From Muribaculaceae bacterium (GTDB lineage Bacteria > Bacteroidota > Bacteroidia > Bacteroidales > Muribaculaceae), in contig JAFYYU010000002.1 in assembly GCA_017557425.1 (NCBI GenBank), positions 1-57,968 on the forward strand: a stretch of DNA of 57,968 nt, given 5' to 3'. Positions 8,077-17,662 of this stretch are shown here, in pieces. Below the pieces are notes generated by a model. The model searched no databases. It saw only the letters and a program-made list of their open reading frames with translations, and was not told where the DNA came from. How positions within the stretch are numbered: position 1 is the stretch's first letter; each line of letters begins with the position of its first letter. Both the position numbers and the translations under genes were made by a program.

Positions 8077-9069
8077 ATGCCAAGAAGTTTATCAGGAAGA
8101 AGTTTCTTGAAGTTACTCGATTTCTCAACCGAGGAGATTCAGTATTTACTCGAACTTGCTAAGGATTTCAAGCGCATGAAACGTGCCGGAACCCCCCACA
8201 AGTACCTTGCAGGAAAGAACATCGTGCTCTTGTTCGAAAAGACCTCTACCCGCACCCGCTGCTCGTTTGAGGTAGCCGGTAATGACCTGGGTATGGGTGT
8301 TACCTACCTCGATCCCGGTTCATCACAGATGGGCAAGAAGGAGTCTCTCGAAGACACCGCCAAGGTATTGGGCCGCATGTTTGACGGTATCGAGTACCGC
8401 GGCTTTGACCAGCAGATCGTCGAGGACCTGGCCAAGCACGCCGGCGTACCCGTTTGGAACGGTCTGACCACCGACTTCCACCCCACTCAGATGCTTGCTG
8501 ACGTGCTCACCATCGAGGAGCACTTCGGTCACTATAAGGGCCTGACCATGGTCTTCATGGGTGATGCCCGCAACAACGTAGCTAACTCGCTGATGGTCGT
8601 TTCGGCCAAGTTGGGCATCAACTTCGTAGCCTGCGGTCCCAAGGACAACATGCCTGACAAGAAGCTGGTTGACACCTGCAAGAAGATTGCCAAGGAGAAC
8701 GGCTGCACCATCACCCTCACTCCTGACGTGAAGAAGGGCACCCAGAACGCCGACGTTATCTATACCGATATCTGGGTATCGATGGGCGAGCCTGACGAGA
8801 TCTGGGCAGAGCGCATCAAGTTGTTGAGCCCCTATCAGGTGAACGACGCGGTGATGAAGAACGCCAACCCCGGCGCCATCTTCCTGCACTGCCTGCCCTC
8901 GTTCCACGACCTGGAAACCACCATCGGTGCTGACATCTACAAGAAGTTCGGTCTGCCCGAGATGGAGGTGACCGACAAGGTGTTCCGCAGCCCGCAATCC
9001 AAGGTATTTGACGAGGCCGAGAACCGCATGCACACCATCAAGGCCGTCATGTATGCCACCTTGAAATAA
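8077..9069 (+). CDS. arcB: Ornithine carbamoyltransferase (catabolic context)
   Basis: This 330-residue enzyme interconverts citrulline plus phosphate with ornithine plus carbamoyl phosphate. The carbamoyl-phosphate motif STRTR is at residues 57-61, and HCLPSFHD at 271-278 carries the ornithine-site cysteine (272). Its place between arginine deiminase and carbamate kinase indicates the degradative direction. The length and sequence could equally serve biosynthesis (argF), so the catabolic role rests on context. Confidence 0.95.
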   Translation: MPRSLSGRSFLKLLDFSTEEIQYLLELAKDFKRMKRAGTPHKYLAGKNIVLLFEKTSTRTRCSFEVAGNDLGMGVTYLDPGSSQMGKKESLEDTAKVLGRMFDGIEYRGFDQQIVEDLAKHAGVPVWNGLTTDFHPTQMLADVLTIEEHFGHYKGLTMVFMGDARNNVANSLMVVSAKLGINFVACGPKDNMPDKKLVDTCKKIAKENGCTITLTPDVKKGTQNADVIYTDIWVSMGEPDEIWAERIKLLSPYQVNDAVMKNANPGAIFLHCLPSFHDLETTIGADIYKKFGLPEMEVTDKVFRSPQSKVFDEAENRMHTIKAVMYATLK

Positions 9070-9091
9070 CCTGCACTCACTATAGAAAAAT

Positions 9092-10033
9092 ATGAGTAAA
9101 CGTCTTGTTATCGCCCTGGGCGGCAACGCCTTGGGCAAGACTCCGCAGGAGCAGCTGGAACTGGTGAAAGGTACCGCATCGACCATCGTGGACCTCGTCG
9201 AAGAGGGCTACGACGTCGTTATCGGACATGGTAACGGTCCCCAGGTGGGCATGGTGAACCTGGCCTTTGAGTATTCGGCCAACAACGGTGGCGGCACACC
9301 CGCCATGCCGTTCCCCGAGTGCGGAGCCATGACGCAGGGCTACATCGGTTACCACCTGCAGCAGGCCGTGGAGCGTGAACTCGCTGTGCGTGGCATTAAC
9401 AAGCCTTGTGCTGCCGTGGTGACCCAGGTGGTCGTTGACCAGAACGACAGCGCATTCCAGCACCCCACTAAGCCCGTGGGCATGTTCTACAGCAAGGAGG
9501 ACGCTGACCGCATCGTTGCTGAGACGGGTTACACCTTTGTCGAGGACGCCGGCCGTGGCTACCGCCGCGTCGTGCCCTCGCCCATTCCCGTCAAAATCGT
9601 GGAGCTGCCTATCGTCGAGCAGCTCGTGGGTCTGCACAGCGTAGTCATCACCGTGGGTGGTGGCGGCATCCCCGTCATGGAGAAAGGCCCCGGCGACTAT
9701 GAGGGCGTAGCAGCCGTGATTGACAAGGACCGCGCCAGCGCCAAGTTGGCCCTCGACCTGAATGCCGATATGCTGGTCATCCTCACTGCCGTAGAGAAGG
9801 TGTCGATCAACTTCAACAAGCCCGACCAGAAGGATCTGGACCGCATGACCATTGCCGAGGCCCGCGAGTACATCCAGCAGGGACACTTCGCCCCCGGCAG
9901 CATGCTGCCCAAGGTAGAGTCGTGCATCAGCTTCGTGGAGAACACCACTGGCGGCACCGCCCTGATCACCTCGCTCGACAAGGCCCGCGAGGCCCTGCAA
10001 GGCAAGACCGGCACGCTCCTGGTCAAGGAGTAA
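9092..10033 (+). CDS. arcC: Carbamate kinase
   Basis: This 313-residue amino-acid-kinase-fold enzyme transfers the phosphate of carbamoyl phosphate to ADP, giving ATP, CO2 and ammonia, the energy-yielding step of the deiminase pathway. GGNALG near residue 10 and GHGNGPQVG at 45-53 are the family's nucleotide and carbamate motifs, and TVGGGGIPV lies in the central region. It is the last gene of the arc operon and is followed by a clear terminator. Confidence 0.96.
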   Translation: MSKRLVIALGGNALGKTPQEQLELVKGTASTIVDLVEEGYDVVIGHGNGPQVGMVNLAFEYSANNGGGTPAMPFPECGAMTQGYIGYHLQQAVERELAVRGINKPCAAVVTQVVVDQNDSAFQHPTKPVGMFYSKEDADRIVAETGYTFVEDAGRGYRRVVPSPIPVKIVELPIVEQLVGLHSVVITVGGGGIPVMEKGPGDYEGVAAVIDKDRASAKLALDLNADMLVILTAVEKVSINFNKPDQKDLDRMTIAEAREYIQQGHFAPGSMLPKVESCISFVENTTGGTALITSLDKAREALQGKTGTLLVKE

Positions 10034-10051
10034 ACACGTGCACATCATCAA

Positions 10052-10090
10052 TAAGGGTTGAGCGTCAAATGGCACTCAACCTTTATTTTT
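10052..10090 (+). terminator. Terminator of the arcABC operon
   Basis: An 11-bp stem (10052-10062 with 10075-10085, one G-T pair) precedes five T. Confidence 0.85.
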
Positions 10091-10145
10091 GTGCTATTGT
10101 AGATAAAAATGGAAATCCATGAGCAATAATTAAAAAAACTTGCAC

Positions 10146-10153
10146 TATATTTG
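10146..10153 (+). promoter_or_regulatory. -7 box of the secreted hypothetical gene
   Basis: TATATTTG followed by CAG, 38 bp before the start codon. No -33 TTTG stands at the normal distance. Confidence 0.5.
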
Positions 10154-10190
10154 CAGTATAATTTGAACCGTATAACAAATAATAAATAAA

Positions 10191-10814
10191 ATGACTATGA
10201 TGAAAAGATTATTCACACTGGTAACACTCATGGCCGCTTGGACCTTATGTTGGGCCGACTCGCCGCTGACCTCTACCCATTTCGCCGACTCCTATTCCGA
10301 CCACCCGATGGTGCAGATGGCAAGCGAGGAGATGCAAGGCGACATCTCCACCACCCTACTCAATTTCCTCGCCGACAAGAATGCGCCTATCGACGTGCGT
10401 CTGGCAGTGATTAACAAGATAGGCTGGAACTTTGACGGCACCTCAATGGGAACGCAACTGGGCAACTATCTGATGGGGCGCTACAAAGTAAAGAACGAGA
10501 AGAAACTGGTCAAGAAACTCGACGCCAAGACGCTGGCCGTCTATGCCTACGCCAAGGCGATGAGCAACTACTTTGACGTTGCTGCGGCGAGTGAGATGGG
10601 CCACCAAGCCGTGAAGAAGAACAAGGACAAGAGCTTCAGCGTGGCTTTCATTTCGTCGCTAATCGATGCCCAGGTCTATCTTGACAACGACTGGTCGATG
10701 GTCCACAAGGTGGTCGCCAACGTGCTGAACGACGGTTCATTGCGCCTCGACATGCGCCAGGAGGCCATCGACAGTGTCATGGACTACATCAACCTCTACA
10801 AGGAGTACGAGTAA
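10191..10814 (+). CDS. Secreted hypothetical protein
   Basis: This protein has 207 residues from ATG 10191; ATG 10197 or 10200 are possible and give the same signal peptide (MKRLFTLVTLMAAWTLCWA). The mature part is mostly helical (for example DVRLAVINKIGWNFDG, then several Lys-rich helices) with no catalytic motif I recognise. It lies alone between the arc terminator and the convergent rplT terminator. It is probably periplasmic with unknown function. Confidence 0.7.
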   Translation: MTMMKRLFTLVTLMAAWTLCWADSPLTSTHFADSYSDHPMVQMASEEMQGDISTTLLNFLADKNAPIDVRLAVINKIGWNFDGTSMGTQLGNYLMGRYKVKNEKKLVKKLDAKTLAVYAYAKAMSNYFDVAAASEMGHQAVKKNKDKSFSVAFISSLIDAQVYLDNDWSMVHKVVANVLNDGSLRLDMRQEAIDSVMDYINLYKEYE

Positions 10815-10842
10815 CTCCCAGGCACCAGGCAACACTTATTTC

Positions 10843-10887
10843 AAAACAAAAAACAGGCTCCTTGAGGGATTACCCTCTTGGAGCCTG
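10843..10887 (-). terminator. Terminator of the thrS-infC-rpmI-rplT operon
   Basis: CAGGCTCC (10854-10861) pairs with GGAGCCTG (10880-10887) and an inner GAGGG pairs with CCCTC. On the minus strand the stem is followed by a run of T. It may also stop transcripts of the upstream plus-strand gene. Confidence 0.85.
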
Positions 10888-10931
10888 GTAGCATTTTGCG
10901 GAATTAATTCTTTGGAAAGAACCTGTGTTGA

Positions 10932-11285
10932 TTAGGCGTGCTTTTTAGCCTCGTCAACGATAGCCTTGAAAGCGGCGGGATTGTTCATAGCCAGGTCGGC
11001 GAGCACCTTGCGGTTGATCTCGATACCGGACTTGTGAATCAGGCCCATCAGCTTGCTGTAGGAGAGGTCCTCCATGCGTGCGGCAGCGTTGATACGCTGG
11101 ATCCACAGCGCGCGGAAGTTGCGTTTTTTCTTCTTACGGTCAGCGTAAGCGTAGGTCAAACCCTTCTCCCAGGTGTTCTTAGCAACGGTCCAGACGTTCT
11201 TGCGAGCGCCAAAGTAACCCCTTGTAAGTTTTAAGATTTTCTTGCGTTTGGCTCTTGAAGCCACGTGATTAACTGATCTTGGCAT
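10932..11285 (-). CDS. rplT: Large subunit ribosomal protein bL20
   Basis: This 117-residue basic protein has the standard length for L20. The N-terminus ([20 protein letters not shown]) and the internal [16 protein letters not shown] are diagnostic. It binds 23S rRNA early in 50S assembly, and in other bacteria also represses its own operon. It is the last gene of thrS-infC-rpmI-rplT. The 111-bp gap before it is long for this operon and could hold a leader structure, though I did not resolve one. Confidence 0.97.
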   Translation of the reverse strand: MPRSVNHVASRAKRKKILKLTRGYFGARKNVWTVAKNTWEKGLTYAYADRKKKKRNFRALWIQRINAAARMEDLSYSKLMGLIHKSGIEINRKVLADLAMNNPAAFKAIVDEAKKHA

Positions 11286-11396
11286 TTTTTTGAATTGTTT
11301 TGACTGCTAGCGGCCGTTTCCGGCACTTTGAGCTAGACATTCGGTTAATAAATAAAATGATAAAAATCTTGTGATTAAAAGAATGAATAGAGTGGT

Positions 11397-11591
11397 TTAC
11401 TTCACCAGGAGCTGACGCACGATGTTCAAGTTGGCCTTGTCCACGATGCTCATCTTACCCAGGTTGCGTTTACGCTTCTTGCTCTTCTTGGTCAGGATGT
11501 GACTCTTGTAAGCATGTCTTCTTTTAATCTTTCCGGTGCCGGTAAAGGTGAACCTTTTCTTCGCAGCGGAATTCGTCTTAACTTTTGGCAT
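11397..11591 (-). CDS. rpmI: Large subunit ribosomal protein bL35
   Basis: This 64-residue, very basic protein has the family pattern [20 protein letters not shown], then [13 protein letters not shown] and KSKKRKRNL. It sits between infC and rplT as in most bacteria. Confidence 0.97.
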   Translation of the reverse strand: MPKVKTNSAAKKRFTFTGTGKIKRRHAYKSHILTKKSKKRKRNLGKMSIVDKANLNIVRQLLVK

Positions 11592-11671
11592 TTTGTTTTA
11601 GTTTAAAAAATGTTATTAATTAATCGAGACCAGGCACTTACCAAGCCTGATGCTCTTCTTCTCTCACGTGA

Positions 11672-12343
11672 TTACTCCTCGGTGGGAGTGTTTTCCTGCT
11701 GAACGTTGGCTTCGGGGGCTTCTTTAGCCTCTTTCTTCTTGCCGCTGCCGGGCTTCTTGGGCGAGAGCATGATAGTCATGCGTTTTCCCTCGAGCACGGG
11801 CATCTGATCCAGCTTACCATATTCTTCCAGGTCGTTGGCGAACCTGAGCAACAGTACCTCGCCCTGTTCCTTGAACAGGATGGAACGTCCCTTGAAGAAG
11901 ACATAGCTCTTCACCTTGGCACCTTCCTTGAGGAATCCGATGGCATGCTTCAGCTTGAAGTTGTAGTCATGCTCGTCGGTTTGTGGTCCGAAACGGATTT
12001 CTTTGACCACGAGTTTGGTGGACTTGGCCTTCTGTTCCTTGGCGTGTTTGCGCTGTTGGAACTTGAACTTCTGGTAGTCCATCACGCGGCACACGGGGGG
12101 CTCGGCTTGGGGCGCGATCAGGATCAGGTCCAGTTCCAGCCCTTCGGCGATTTTCAGGGCCTCCTCAAGGGGATAAATGCCCTGCTCCACGTTGTCACCC
12201 ACCAGGCGCACCTCGCTGGCACGAATTTCATCGTTGATCAGGTTGGTGTCTTCTTTTTTGCCGGCCATTTGGCGATTTCGGCCTCGGGGCCTGGTGGCAT
12301 TGCTCGGGCGCTTAGGCCCGGGACGATACGGTTTTTTGTTCAT
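11672..12343 (-). CDS. infC: Translation initiation factor IF-3
   Basis: This 223-residue protein binds the 30S subunit and checks start-codon and initiator-tRNA pairing. The N-domain ([15 protein letters not shown]) begins after an unusual basic leader of about 35 residues. The linker and C-domain ([20 protein letters not shown]) are canonical. An Ala/Glu/Lys-rich tail of about 25 residues extends past the usual end. I chose the ATG at 12343, 75 bp after thrS. A candidate promoter within the 3' end of thrS could give infC extra transcription. Confidence 0.95.
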   Translation of the reverse strand: MNKKPYRPGPKRPSNATRPRGRNRQMAGKKEDTNLINDEIRASEVRLVGDNVEQGIYPLEEALKIAEGLELDLILIAPQAEPPVCRVMDYQKFKFQQRKHAKEQKAKSTKLVVKEIRFGPQTDEHDYNFKLKHAIGFLKEGAKVKSYVFFKGRSILFKEQGEVLLLRFANDLEEYGKLDQMPVLEGKRMTIMLSPKKPGSGKKKEAKEAPEANVQQENTPTEE

Positions 12344-12418
12344 TCAGCAGTTTTACAATTGTTAGTATTATCGTGACAATCAAGCACTTCCATACGACAC
12401 AGGTCGCACGGAAATGGC

Positions 12419-14353
12419 TTAAAAGTTGGTCATTTCGGCCACTTCGCGATTAATATCGGCCGCAAAGGTAGTAATTTTTTTCGAACCTTGATCACCTTCG
12501 CCCTGTTTTCTTATAGAAATTTCTTCACATCCTGCTTCTTTTTCACCCACGATGAGCAGATACGGGATGCGTTTGAGCTCGTTGTCACGGATCTTACGGC
12601 CAATTTTCTCGTTGCGGTCATCGACGATAGCACGCACATCCAGCTTGTTCAACTCGTCGGCCACATGGTGGGCGTAGTCGTTGAACTTCTCGCTGATGGG
12701 CAGCACGACACACTGGTCGGGCACGAGCCACAGCGGCAGCTTACCGGCGGTGTGCTCAAGCAGCACGGCGACAAAGCGCTCCAGCGAGCCGAAGGGCGCG
12801 CGGTGAATCATCACGGGACGGTGCTTCTGGTTGTCGGCACCGGTGTATTCGAGCTGGAAGCGCTCGGGCAGGTTGTAGTCCACCTGGATGGTACCCAGCT
12901 GCCAGCGGCGACCCAGAGCGTCCTTGACCATGAAGTCGAGCTTGGGACCGTAGAAGGCGGCCTCGCCAGTCACCTGCTTGGCAACCAGACCCTTTTCTTC
13001 ACAGGCCTCGATAATGGCGCGCTCGGCCTTCTCCCAAACCTCGTCGGTACCTACATATTTCTCCTTGTTGTTGGGGTCACGCAGCGAGATCTGAGCCTCG
13101 TAGTTGAAGCCGAACACCTTGAAGATAAACGAGATGATGTCCATCACACCCAGGAACTCCTGCTTGAGCTGGTCGGGGGTGCAGAACAAGTGGGCATCGT
13201 CCTGAGTAAAGCTGCGTACGCGCGTCAGGCCGTGCAGCTCACCACTCTGCTCATAGCGGTAAACGGTACCGAACTCGGCATAGCGGATGGGCAGGTCACG
13301 GTAGCTCCGGGGAGCAGTCTTGTAAATCTCGCAGTGGTGAGGGCAGTTCATGGGTTTGAGCATGTACTCCTCGCCCTCCTCGGGGGTGGTGATGGGACGG
13401 AACGAATCCTTACCGTACTTGGCATAGTGGCCACTTGTCACATACAGCAGCTTGTTGCCGATGTGCGGGGTGATCACCTGCTGGTAGCCGTAGCGCTTCT
13501 GGATTTTGGCCAGCATGTCCTGCAGGCGGTTGCGCAGGGCGGCACCCTTAGGCAGCCACAGGGGCAGACCCTGACCCACGTTCTGGGAGAAGGCAAACAA
13601 TTCCATCTCCTTGCCGATTTTGCGGTGGTCACGCTTCTTGGCCTCCTCGAGCAGCACCAGGTACTCGTCGAGCATCTTCTTCTTGGGGAAGGAGATACCG
13701 TAAACACGCGTCAGCTGCGGGCGGGTCTCGTCACCGCGCCAGTAGGCACCGGCGAGCGACATCACCTTCACAGCCTTGATAGCGCCTGTCGAGGGGATGT
13801 GCGGGCCACGGCACAGGTCGGTGAAGTTGCCCTGGGTATAGGTAGTGATGTGACCGTCTTCCAGGTCGTTGATGAGCTCGCACTTTAAGGCCTGACCCTT
13901 GTCGCCGAAGAACTTCAAGGCACCGTCCTTGCTGATGTCGGCACGGACAACGGCCTCGTCCTTCTGGGCAAGCTCCATCATCTTCTTTTCAATCTTTTCA
14001 AAGTCAGCGTCTGTGAGGGGGTTGCCACCGGTGTCAATGTCATAGTAGAAACCGTTCTCAATGGCGGGGCCGATACCGAACTGCACGCTGGGGTACAGTT
14101 CCTGCAGGGCCTCGGCCAACAGGTGTGCCGACGTGTGCCAGAAGGCGTGCTTGCCCTCGGCATCTTCCCACTTGAAGAACTTGATATCGCCATCCATACA
14201 AATGGGGCGTGAGATATCCCATTCCTCGTCGTTTAATGTTGCGGCCAGCACGTTGCGTGCAAAGCCTTCGCTAATGCTCTTGGCAATGTCGAGAGGCGTT
14301 ACTCCGCTCTCATATTCACGTACATTGCCGTCAGGAAACTTGATGTTAATCAT
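12419..14353 (-). CDS. thrS: Threonine--tRNA ligase
   Basis: This 644-residue, full-length enzyme charges tRNA-Thr. Residues 1-62 form a TGS domain. The second domain contains [11 protein letters not shown] (His73, His77), the editing/zinc motif of the ThrRS-AlaRS superfamily. The class II core has zinc and substrate residues in [13 protein letters not shown] and an RYEQSGE motif, and the end is an anticodon-binding domain. It is first in the thrS-infC-rpmI-rplT operon, and a -7 box lies 60 bp upstream. Confidence 0.97.
   Translation of the reverse strand: MINIKFPDGNVREYESGVTPLDIAKSISEGFARNVLAATLNDEEWDISRPICMDGDIKFFKWEDAEGKHAFWHTSAHLLAEALQELYPSVQFGIGPAIENGFYYDIDTGGNPLTDADFEKIEKKMMELAQKDEAVVRADISKDGALKFFGDKGQALKCELINDLEDGHITTYTQGNFTDLCRGPHIPSTGAIKAVKVMSLAGAYWRGDETRPQLTRVYGISFPKKKMLDEYLVLLEEAKKRDHRKIGKEMELFAFSQNVGQGLPLWLPKGAALRNRLQDMLAKIQKRYGYQQVITPHIGNKLLYVTSGHYAKYGKDSFRPITTPEEGEEYMLKPMNCPHHCEIYKTAPRSYRDLPIRYAEFGTVYRYEQSGELHGLTRVRSFTQDDAHLFCTPDQLKQEFLGVMDIISFIFKVFGFNYEAQISLRDPNNKEKYVGTDEVWEKAERAIIEACEEKGLVAKQVTGEAAFYGPKLDFMVKDALGRRWQLGTIQVDYNLPERFQLEYTGADNQKHRPVMIHRAPFGSLERFVAVLLEHTAGKLPLWLVPDQCVVLPISEKFNDYAHHVADELNKLDVRAIVDDRNEKIGRKIRDNELKRIPYLLIVGEKEAGCEEISIRKQGEGDQGSKKITTFAADINREVAEMTNF
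12463..12470 (-). promoter_or_regulatory. Candidate internal promoter (-7 box) for infC-rpmI-rplT
   Basis: Minus strand TACCTTTG followed by CGG lies inside the last codons of thrS (reading T-T-F-A), about 120 bp before infC. It matches the extended -7 form used elsewhere in the window. The motif is also explained by coding, and no -33 partner is visible. Confidence 0.35.
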
Positions 14354-14412
14354 AATATGTTGATAATTATTGGTTTACGTTGTACCCTACAACAGTACAA
14401 CTTTTTAGCCTG

Positions 14413-14420
14413 CAAAGTTA
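14413..14420 (-). promoter_or_regulatory. -7 box of the thrS operon
   Basis: Minus strand TAACTTTG followed by CAGG, 60 bp before thrS. No TTTG lies at 19-21 bp; a TTG lies at 25 bp. Confidence 0.5.
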
Positions 14421-14509
14421 GCAAGTTTTTTTTATTCAGCATCTACAACTCGTGCAAAAAATATGGCAATACTATATACGAGCGTAGGGAGTGAAAGCAA
14501 AAAACTTAT

Positions 14510-14517
14510 TACCTTTG
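14510..14517 (+). promoter_or_regulatory. -7 box of the M50-like protease gene
   Basis: TACCTTTG followed by CAGC, 30 bp before ATG 14547. It rules out the longer open frame that begins at 14463, since that start would precede the promoter. Confidence 0.55.
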
Positions 14518-14546
14518 CAGCAGGTATTACGAGAGAGAGTCTGTTC

Positions 14547-15686
14547 ATGAAATCGTTTCTTAAATTCTTCGGCTCGCTGCTGCTTGGTGCCCTCATCGGC
14601 ATCATCTGTGTCATACCTATTATTGCTCTCGGCTCTGGAGAGTCTTTCTCGACGGTTTTCAACAAAATACTCGGTCATGGCGCTCTGCCGTTATTGGGAA
14701 AGGCCGCCATGACGATTTTCCTGGTTTGCGTGGCCTGTTTCCTGCAACTCATCATCCATGAGGGCGGTCACCTGGTGGCGGGACTGCTGACGGGTTACCG
14801 CTTCGTGTCGTTCCGCGTTTTGAACTGGAATCTCATCCGCAAGGGCGATCGCCTGCAGTTGCGCAACTTTGAGTTGGCGGGCACGGGAGGCCAGTGCCTG
14901 CTCGCCCCGCCCGATAAGCCGGTTGACGAGATCGACACCCGCTGGTACAACGCCGGCGGCGTGCTTGCCAATGTCGTCACTGCCGTGCTGGCCATCGTGC
15001 TAATGTACTTCGTTGACATGCCCCAGTGGCTACGGGCGCTGATGTTCCTGATGGCATTCATTGGCGGTGCTTTTGCGCTCTTGAACGGCATCCCCATGAA
15101 AGCGGGCGGTGTCGCCAACGACGGCCTCAACCTGTTCCAATTGGAGAAAGACCAACCCGCAAAACGCTGTTTCTGCAACATCCTCGACGTAAACGCCCGA
15201 TGCCAGGAAGGCGAGCCATATACCCAGATGCCCGAGCGCCTGTTTACCCTGCCCGACCCCTTCGACTGGGAGAACAGCATGCACGTGGCGGCCGTGTTGT
15301 TGTCCGTTACCAGAATGATGGCTTTTCACCAATGGGAAGACGCCTACCAGCTGCTCACCGAAGCACATGACAACAAGGACAATTACATGAGGCTCTACCA
15401 GCTGGAAATTGAAAACATGATGACTCAGGTGTGCATCTTTACAGGACGCGACGACGAGGCTCGTAAACACTATAGCAAGGAGGTAGCCAAGCATGTTACC
15501 CAACACGCGTCAACCCAGAGCAACAAACAACTCACGCTCATGGCTGTAGCCCTTGCCCTTAACGGCGACCGCCCCCGTGCCGAACAGATTTTCAAGGAGC
15601 TTGAAGCCCGTCGCGACCGATACGCCCACCAGAGCGATGTGGCCTTGAGCCTCGACCTGATGCATTGGCTCCTCAATAACCGTTAA
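14547..15686 (+). CDS. M50-like membrane metalloprotease with a helical C-terminal extension
   Basis: This 379-residue protein has membrane segments around residues 8-28, 52-80 and 138-182. The zinc motif HEGGH (71-75) sits inside the second span as in site-2-type proteases. N135 in WYNAGGVLANV and N191-D192-G193 would be the other conserved parts of the fold. Residues 220-379 are soluble and helical, resembling TPR-like repeats (DAYQLLTEAHDNKDNY, then REQIFKEL-like helices). Substrates are unknown; the family cleaves membrane proteins in regulatory or quality-control roles. The next gene, a helicase, starts 10 bp later and is probably co-transcribed. Confidence 0.75.
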   Translation: MKSFLKFFGSLLLGALIGIICVIPIIALGSGESFSTVFNKILGHGALPLLGKAAMTIFLVCVACFLQLIIHEGGHLVAGLLTGYRFVSFRVLNWNLIRKGDRLQLRNFELAGTGGQCLLAPPDKPVDEIDTRWYNAGGVLANVVTAVLAIVLMYFVDMPQWLRALMFLMAFIGGAFALLNGIPMKAGGVANDGLNLFQLEKDQPAKRCFCNILDVNARCQEGEPYTQMPERLFTLPDPFDWENSMHVAAVLLSVTRMMAFHQWEDAYQLLTEAHDNKDNYMRLYQLEIENMMTQVCIFTGRDDEARKHYSKEVAKHVTQHASTQSNKQLTLMAVALALNGDRPRAEQIFKELEARRDRYAHQSDVALSLDLMHWLLNNR

Positions 15687-15695
15687 AACACAAGA

Positions 15696-17618
15696 ATGAG
15701 TCACCCGTCGGCCATAGCGTTACTGCAACAGCAGCGGCATCTGCTCCAACTGGAATACCAGGAGGAGAAGGAGGCCTATCGCCTGCAGACCGAGAGCATG
15801 GGCCTTGCCCGCAAGGTGACGCGCGGTGATGCCTGGTTCCCGCTGCGTGTGGGGCGCACCTACTACAACTCGCTTAACCAATATTGCATTGAGGTGACAC
15901 GCAAGGCCGACGAGGATATTGACCATAACTTCGAATACGGCAAGCCGGTGGTGTTCTTTAGTGCCGAGGTGCCCGAGGGAAACCCCAAACTGGCGGGCAG
16001 CATCCGCTATTTCAACTTCACGGGAAGCATTTCCTATGTGGACGGCGACCGCATGGTCGTCGCTATCCCCGAGGGTCACTCGTTGGAACTGCAGAATGCC
16101 CAACAGCCCGTAGGCGTGCAGCTGTTCTTTGACGAGACCAGTTTCCGCATCATGTTCGATGCCCTGGAGCGCGTCATCAATGCCAAGGACAACCGTCTGG
16201 CTTATCTGCGTGACCTGTTCTACAGCCATCAGCACGCCGAGACTTTCACTTTTGAGGCGATGCGTTTTCCATGGCTCAACACGAGCCAGGAACGGGCCGT
16301 CAATGACGTGTTGCGCGCCAAGGACGTGCGTGTGCTGCACGGCCCTCCGGGCACGGGCAAGACGACAACGCTGGTCGAGGCCATCAACGAGACGCTGATG
16401 CGCGAGACACAGGTGCTCGTGTGCGCCCAGAGCAATACCGCCGTAGATTGGATCAGCGAAAAACTGGTGGACTGCGGCGTGCCGGTCCTGCGCATCGGCA
16501 ATCCCACGCGCGTCAACGACAAAATGCTGAGTTTCACCTATGAGCACCGCTTTGCCGACCACCCCGACTACCCCAAGCTGTGGCAGGTGCGGCGCACCAT
16601 ACGCGAGATGAGGCGCAAACGACGGGAGACGGGCGAGCGCTTCCACCAGCGGCTCGACCGCCTCAAGGAGGTGGCCGTAGAGCTGGAGGTGCGCATCAAC
16701 AACGACATCTTCGGCCAGGTACGTGTCATCGCCTCGACACTGGTTGGGGCGGGCAACAAACTGCTCGATGGCAAACGGTTCGGCACTGTGTTTATCGACG
16801 AGGCGGCCCAGGCGCTCGAGGCGGCCTGCTGGATACCCATCCGCCGTGCCAGCCGCGTCATCTTTGCGGGGGACCACTGCCAACTGCCGCCCACCGTCAA
16901 GAGCCTTGAGGCGTTGAAGGGCGGGCTGGGCACGACCCTCATGGAGCGCATCGTCAAAAACAAGCCCGAATGCGTCTCACTGCTGCAGGTGCAATACCGC
17001 ATGAACGATGAAATCATGCAGTTCAGCAGCGACTACTTTTACCACGGCCAGATGAAGTCGGCCCCCGAGGTCGCACACCGCCTCATCCACGAGGGCGATG
17101 CCCCCATCCTATGGTTCGACACCTCGGCCATCAATCTGGGCGAAGACGAACGGCAAGATTTCAAGGAACAGTTCATCGGTGAGTCCTTCGGGCGTGTCAA
17201 CAAGGGCGAGGCCGACCTCACCCTGAGCCTGCTACAGATTTACTTCATGCGCATCGGCAAACAGCGTGTCCTTGACGACCGCATCGACGTGGGTATCATC
17301 TCTCCCTACCGTGCCCAAGTGCAGTACCTGAAGCGCCAAATCAAGAAACGCGCCTTCTTCAAGCCTTTTCGCCACCTGATTTCGGTCAACACCGTCGACG
17401 GCTTCCAGGGTCAGGAACGCGACGTGATTCTCATCTCGCTGGTACGCGCCAACAACTCAGGCCAAATCGGCTTCCTGCGCGACCTACGCCGCATGAACGT
17501 CGCCATCACCCGCGCCCGCATGAAACTCTTTATCCTGGGCGACGCCACCACCATGACACGCCACCCCTTCTACAAGCAACTTTTCGACTACATCCAATCC
17601 CTGCGCAGCCACAACTAA
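15696..17618 (+). CDS. Superfamily 1 (UPF1/IGHMBP2-like) DNA/RNA helicase
   Basis: This 640-residue protein has an N-terminal beta-barrel region (about 40-130). The helicase core begins with Walker A GPPGTGKTTT near residue 216, has Walker B FIDEAAQAL near 366, then the Q-Y-R motif VQYRMNDEIMQF and the motif V/VI region VDGFQGQERDVILISLVRAN ending in NVAITRARMKL. This is the bacterial form of the UPF1/SMUBP2 helicase family, common in Bacteroidetes as a stand-alone protein. Its cellular role is not established. It is likely in one operon with the preceding M50-like gene. Confidence 0.9.
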   Translation: MSHPSAIALLQQQRHLLQLEYQEEKEAYRLQTESMGLARKVTRGDAWFPLRVGRTYYNSLNQYCIEVTRKADEDIDHNFEYGKPVVFFSAEVPEGNPKLAGSIRYFNFTGSISYVDGDRMVVAIPEGHSLELQNAQQPVGVQLFFDETSFRIMFDALERVINAKDNRLAYLRDLFYSHQHAETFTFEAMRFPWLNTSQERAVNDVLRAKDVRVLHGPPGTGKTTTLVEAINETLMRETQVLVCAQSNTAVDWISEKLVDCGVPVLRIGNPTRVNDKMLSFTYEHRFADHPDYPKLWQVRRTIREMRRKRRETGERFHQRLDRLKEVAVELEVRINNDIFGQVRVIASTLVGAGNKLLDGKRFGTVFIDEAAQALEAACWIPIRRASRVIFAGDHCQLPPTVKSLEALKGGLGTTLMERIVKNKPECVSLLQVQYRMNDEIMQFSSDYFYHGQMKSAPEVAHRLIHEGDAPILWFDTSAINLGEDERQDFKEQFIGESFGRVNKGEADLTLSLLQIYFMRIGKQRVLDDRIDVGIISPYRAQVQYLKRQIKKRAFFKPFRHLISVNTVDGFQGQERDVILISLVRANNSGQIGFLRDLRRMNVAITRARMKLFILGDATTMTRHPFYKQLFDYIQSLRSHN

Positions 17619-17621
17619 AAA

Positions 17622-17649
17622 CTTAGCGGCTTCGCGCCTTAGCGTGAGG
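17622..17649 (+). repeat. REP-like 28-bp repeat, copy 1
   Basis: The sequence is built from CTTAGCG/TTCGCG-type units and ends GTGAGG. It lies directly after the helicase stop and before the convergent pnuT end. Copies are at 18321-18348 (inverted), 18364-18389, 32312-32339 (inverted) and 32506-32533. Confidence 0.6.
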
Positions 17650-17662
17650 CCAGCTGTGTGTG

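Noticed and set aside
9080-10075. 331-codon open frame opposite arcC
   Set aside because: Carbamate kinase motifs on the plus strand fully explain this region.
12488-13888. Long open frame on the plus strand opposite thrS
   Set aside because: It is the mirror of a high-GC coding region; thrS motifs on the other strand are complete, and the antisense product resembles nothing.
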